Shown: piece by piece, positions 60,201 to 64,000 of the stretch
Position numbering within the stretch: the stretch's first letter is position 1
Layout of the letters: each line of letters opens with the position of its first letter
Source of the DNA: Dendrocalamus latiflorus
Taxonomy: Eukaryota; Streptophyta; Magnoliopsida; Poales; Poaceae
DNA length: 64,000 nt
Assembly: GCA_017311315.1 (NCBI GenBank)
Contig: CM029666.1
Coordinates: 1,003,941 to 1,067,940 of the forward strand
Direction of reading: 5' to 3'
The notes under the pieces: generated by a model
Databases searched by the model: none
What the model saw: the letters and a program-made list of their open reading frames with translations, nothing else
Told to the model about the DNA's origin: nothing
Made by a program: the position numbers and the translations under genes

Positions 60201-60775
60201 TTCCATCAGCGAAGCTTAAGTAGTTTTGTACATGCTTGAACTTGATTAGTTGGTTAATTAAACTTTCGTGAAAACCCCTGAGATCTTAAGAAGTAGTTTT
60301 GGGTCCATTTTATCAAAATATTTGCAAATAAAACTGCATCCACTCAAAGTTAATAAACCAAATATACTCCCTTCCTTTGTTAATTCGTGCATGTAGTAAG
60401 TTAGAGTCCCTTTGGGGCTTGCTAAGCCGGTTGTTTGGCTCACGGCTTGCTTAATCCCCTCTTTAGAGGATCAAGACGAAGGTGAAGGTCTCCCCGTCAA
60501 GGACGCCCCTGAGGATCGCTTCTTCGACGAGGACCCGTGGCTTTAGGTCTTGGCCGCGCTCAAGCGGATCTTGGAGCTTTTGGTAATGTAAATATACTTT
60601 GGGCTTGCACGCCCCGCCGTTGAAAAATAGATGTTAATCCTTATGTGAAATATATGCTGGACTTCTGTTGTAAGCATGCAATGGTATACTCTTGCGCGAC
60701 ACTCCATAACTGTTCATGCGTGAATAGTTGCGGGGTGCCGTGTCCGTACGCGCCCCTGGAAACGGGGGCGTTACA
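57243..60775. mobile_element. Large solo LTR (probable Ty3/gypsy) with perfect target duplication, copy 2
   Basis: The 3533-base unit starts TGAAAAACCCC and ends GGGGGCGTTACA, giving TG...CA termini. It is flanked by the identical pentamer ATACC at 57238-57242 and 60776-60780. There is no internal domain, primer site or polypurine tract next to it, so it is a solo LTR left by recombination between the two LTRs of a full element. The first 1.6 kb is extremely GC-rich, followed by AAAATCCC-type repeats (58930-59000). A direct repeat around CCGCGAGACGGTCT occurs at 59648 and 59715. Frames in the GC-rich part are compositional. Confidence 0.85.
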
Positions 60776-60780
60776 ATACC

Positions 60781-60949
60781 TACCTTGTTAGGGAGTATGA
60801 CGTTTTTTCGTGTTACAGCACCGTTTCCTACGATAACAGCAACTTACTGACTAGTGTAAATTGATCTTCCTCTTCTTGTTTTTGCAAATGTAAAAAAAAG
60901 TGGCTGACGTGCTGACTTGCAGTATGTAGTATCAGCCAGTAGGGTGGAG
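60781..60949. other. Short unassigned segment between two retroelements
   Basis: Sequence between the solo LTR target duplication and the broken protease region; no recognisable content. Confidence 0.4.
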
Positions 60950-63060
60950 CCACCGCTCGACGAGCCTAGGCGGTCTTGAAGGTGACGTCCTCAATCCTTG
61001 CGTTGTCGTTCTGTCCAAAAGATACTTGCAACCGTATCTGGCCCAGGGCCTTCAACGGTTGACCCCTGAAGCCCTTAAGTGGGATTCCTGGGGGGGCCTA
61101 ACCTGCTCCGGGGGATTCCCATCTGGTTAAAGGCTGCCGCCAATAGAATGTCGGCAGAGCTACCTCCATCGACCAGGACGCGCTTAACATCGCAGCTTAC
61201 GATGGCAGCCTGGATCACCAGGGGATCCTGGTGAGAAAAGTCGATGCCCTCTGCTTCGGCGATGGTGAAGGTGATGTCATTTTGCACCCAGGTCGGCAGC
61301 GCTTGGGTGGGGTACGCCGCTACGTGATGCAACCGACGAGTGTAAGCCTTCAGCTGCCGCACAGATGAAAATTCCAGTGAGGAGCCCCCCGAATATAATA
61401 TTTATGACGCGGCATTGGCCTCCCTCCGGGGCCTGTATGCGTAGAAGGCCTTCTTGGGGCTGCTGCATGTGGACCACCGCTGGGGTCCCTGCTTCCAGGG
61501 CTCTGTCCCTGGAGACGCTTTGGTGAAGCGTCACAATGGTGGGGCATGTCCGCGCGAGATGGTCGCCGCGGCCGTGCACCTCGCACCACAGTCCCTGCTG
61601 TTGGCGCTCCGTTCCGCCACACGTCCCATCGTTGCTGCCTCGGCCTCGCCTGCGTCCGCGACCTCTGTGACACTGTCCTCGGCCAGCGGGGGCGCTATCA
61701 TCGGAGCCGCCTTTAATGTCGAAGACGTATCCGACCTTCTAAGATTTGCGCTACCTACGATTGGATTTGTCGCTCGACGAGTCTTGCTTATGCTTGGAGG
61801 TGTCCTTTGAGGAGTCCTGCTTGCACTAGGAGGAGTCCTTCGGTGAGTCTTTCGTCTGCTTGGCATCGGAGGTGTCGCCTCTGCACCACTGTGCGTCTTC
61901 TTCTGCCCTCGTGTACTCCTGCATCTTGTCGAAGAGCTTAGCCACCGTCCTTATTGGCTTGCGTGCGTTATATTCGGCCAGTGGCCCCGGCGAAGGCCTT
62001 GAATTGCTGCGTTGATGATCGTGGTCTTGTTGACATCCTTGACTTGGCAGCAAACCTTGGTGGAACGTTTGAAGTACTCTCGGAGCTTTTCTGAAGGCTT
62101 CTGCTTGATGGCAAAGAGTTGATCCGCGTTGACCCACTCGACATAGTTTCCTTGGAAGTTATTATACAGGCGGTCTCGGATCTGTTCCCATACGTAGATG
62201 GAGTTAGGCTCTATGGTAAAGAACAAGGAGAGCGCTACTCCCTGCAGCGGAAGCGGCAGACCCTTCGTCTTGGTGGAATCGTCTCTGTCGGCAGCCTCGA
62301 CGGCCGTCTTATACACACGAACGAACTCTCTAGGGTCCGTGTCACCCTTGTACGGCTCGATAATGTGGAACTTGAAGTCCTCTGGCCACGCTGACTACTG
62401 TAGGCCAGCGGAGAGGGGAGACTCCGGATCTATGCGTCGGAGTGCAACGCGACCGAAGGTGGGAGCATCACGGCTGTCCGCTCGATCAGGTGTAACTTCC
62501 ACCGGGGCTGTCAGTGGGGTTTGCTGGCTTCGAGCCTCTTGCATTTCCCGCATGGCACCTCGGAGTTCTGCCAGCTCGCGTTGCAGCATATCGAGGGCCG
62601 CCAGCAGGGCATTTTCCACCGTTGAGGTGGTTGCACCGGCCTGAGCGGTGGTGCGGGTTGTTGGCGACTATGGCTTGCTCACCCAAGTTGTTCGGCACGC
62701 CGATGCAATGGGCCCCGAGGTCGGCGACAAGACCGGTGCGGCCATCGGGGCCGTCTGTTGCTCTCGCGTTGGATGTCAGGTCGTTGAGCATGCCAACGTG
62801 AGCATCGGCATCGCTGCTCCCGCTGATCCGAGCGCCGCTAACAAGACCAGCCGCCGCGCCATCGGCGAGACTGGACGTTGTGCCACGGGTATCGATGTCG
62901 ACATTCGCAACACCAGCATCACCTTTAGCGATGGTTCCTGATGTCGACGCTGGCGGCCCGCCGACCGAGGCCCTAGTGTTTGCGAGCATTGCCGTCGTGC
63001 TCCGCTTCTTCCTCGTCGTTGATGAAGCTTTCTTTGATGCCATCACTTCTCAAATTTTAT
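60950..63060 (-). pseudogene. Ty3/gypsy gag-protease relic
   Basis: Minus-strand frames, broken by several frameshifts, encode in order: a Ser/Thr/Ala-rich gag N-terminus from a Met at 63046; a gag core (62316-61951; IYVWEQIRDRLYNNFQGNY, KPSEKLREYFKRST); a CEVHGRGDHLARTC nucleocapsid knuckle near 61565; and a protease with VLVDGGSSADIL at about 61160, the DGGSS active-site form of plant Ty3/gypsy elements. The protease runs into a frameshift near the G run at 61089 and continues in another frame (GQNDNARIEDVTF) to about 60970. Reverse transcriptase, RNase H and integrase are absent. Incapable of autonomous movement. Confidence 0.88.
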
Positions 63061-63096
63061 GGCTTGCTCTCCATCGTCCCCACGGACAGCGCCAAC

Positions 63097-63340
63097 TGTT
63101 GTGGCTACTGACCAAATAGTAAAGTAGGAGAGTGGTGGAGTGGTTGAGGTGAATGGACAATACTTACCGCCTCTCCATACGCAGGGCATGTACATATATT
63201 TCCATAAAGTGTAATTACAACTTTGCCCTTACAGTCACACAGCTCCCTCGAGGGTATACACGTCATTACAAATGTCATATTGGGCCTTACAATTCATTAA
63301 CAGGCTAGTTGGGCTTAGGTGGGGGGCCATCCCTACCACA
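63097..63340 (-). mobile_element. 5' LTR of the gypsy relic
   Basis: In element orientation the 244 bases begin TGTGGTAGGG and end GCCACAACA (TG...CA). They are followed at once by TTGGCGCTGTCCGTGGGGA, the position and style of a tRNA primer-binding site, and then the gag start. The LTR abuts copia coding sequence at 63341. Confidence 0.75.
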
Positions 63341-63345
63341 CATAT

Positions 63346-63550
63346 CAACCACAAATTCTTCTATGCTCATGAATTGCAAAAGATGGATGAAATTAAAATA
63401 CTACATACTAAGTCATATTAAAATCTTGTAAGTTTATTCACTGAGTCACTCCCAACATCTAGTTTTGAAAGAAGCATGAGAGAAATTAGAATGATGAGAC
63501 TTAGAGAAGTGCAGAATTCAGGGGGAGATTTTTTTCAAGCTCGTTATTAA
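63346..63550 (+). pseudogene. C-terminus of a Ty1/copia polyprotein (RNase H end)
   Basis: The frame HINHKFFYAHELQKMDEIKI, then a stop at about 63416 (codon TAA after TKSY), then NLVSLFTESLPTSSFERSM and REIRMMRLREVQNSGG is the typical copia RNase H tail. The in-frame stop and the loss of everything upstream make it a relic. The gypsy LTR ends immediately to its left, so the copia element was probably interrupted by that insertion or joined to it by deletion. Confidence 0.8.
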
Positions 63551-63790
63551 AACTTGATTATGAAGATCGAGTACCCAAAGAATAAATCCGAAGATTAAAT
63601 GAAATTGGGTGGATTGGACTCTTTTTCCTTTGACGAGTTTTTCTGAAGTTTCTCGGCCAAGGTCTTTAATGAGGCAATTCGTGCAACGTAGCATAACATG
63701 TATTATGTACTCTTTCTCCAAATTTTTCTCATTGGGTTTTTACGGAGTTTTAATGAAGCATGAACATATCGGATAAGTGCTCAAGGGGGA
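63551..63790 (+). other. Copia 3' untranslated spacer and polypurine tract
   Basis: Non-coding DNA leads to the purine run AAGGGGGAG at about 63782-63790, directly before the LTR start TGTTAGG. This is the plus-strand priming site expected in a copia element. Confidence 0.75.
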
Positions 63791-64000
63791 GTGTTAGGAA
63801 ACCTAGGTCTAGGTTTGAAGCCTTGGCCCATGGTGGACACTTCACCACCAGGCTATAAATAGGGAGCGCTATTGACTATTTTGTATACGGATGAGAAAAG
63901 AAAGCAATAAAGAAAGATTATGAGTTCTCTCTATCATAAAGAAAGACTAGGAGTTCTCTCTATTTCTGTGTTTCAATCTATTATTTGCGTCTTCTGTGAT
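63791..64000 (+). mobile_element. Ty1/copia 3' LTR, cut by the window edge
   Basis: Starts TGTTAGGAAACCTAGG after the polypurine tract. Contains a TATA box (CTATAAATAG at 63853-63862), followed by a duplicated AGTTCTCTCTAT motif (63921 and 63950 area). The end lies beyond 64000, so length is unknown. Confidence 0.8.

Noticed and set aside
57209..60775. Alternative solo LTR start at TGTAAGTGG (57209)
   Set aside because: The flanks (GCAGA and ATACC) do not match, while starting at 57243 gives identical ATACC duplications.

Overview
This window is nuclear DNA from a flowering plant, almost certainly a grass. The evidence is five plant-type genes (four complete, one cut by the left edge), very GC-rich exons in an AT-rich background, and intergenic space packed with Stowaway-like, hAT-like, Harbinger-like, Mutator-like, CACTA and LTR elements. 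I cannot name the species. No bacterial-style operons, CRISPR arrays or defence loci are present.

Genes. At the left edge (83-218, +) lies the last coding exon of a WAT1-related (MtN21/EamA) membrane transporter. A complete six-exon gene for plastid class I fructose-bisphosphate aldolase (FBA3-like, 384 aa) occupies 6884-10022 (+); its intron 4 has a GC-AG boundary. A complete 12-coding-exon gene for phosphatidylserine synthase of the PSS1 base-exchange family (425 aa) occupies 29877-35069 (+), probably behind a GC-rich untranslated leader and a 1.5 kb leader intron. Two tandem minus-strand genes for family 61 glycosyltransferases (xylan arabinosyl/xylosyltransferase-like type II Golgi proteins) occupy 39231-41598 (500 aa) and 43760-47065 (527 aa). 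Both share an exon-1 membrane anchor and a large last exon with the catalytic domain, but have different numbers of short, phase-symmetric stem exons. The genes are metabolically unrelated (transport, carbon metabolism, phospholipid synthesis, cell-wall xylan decoration); only the GT61 pair looks like a functional cluster.

Between the genes. 2.1-4.4 kb holds microsatellites, a Helitron-like terminus, a TCGA-rich tandem array and a frameshifted captured-looking gene fragment. 5.1-5.75 kb is a Harbinger-like element with a GC-rich core. 10-28 kb holds many MITEs, a copia reverse-transcriptase relic, a Mutator-type foldback element, a CACTA element (20031-21212), a hAT element with perfect 8-bp target duplication (22006-22227) and several long poly-G runs. 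From 47 kb to the right end the window is mostly LTR-retrotransposon debris: two large solo LTRs (49207-52434 and 57243-60775, the latter with a perfect 5-bp target duplication), a minus-strand Ty3/gypsy gag-protease relic with its 5' LTR (about 60950-63340), and the 3' end of a Ty1/copia element whose LTR runs off the window (63346-64000).

I found no clearly new biological system. The most unusual items are the modular stem exons of the GT61 pair, the duplicated aldolase upstream segment, the captured gene fragment beside the tandem array, and the nested repeat architecture.
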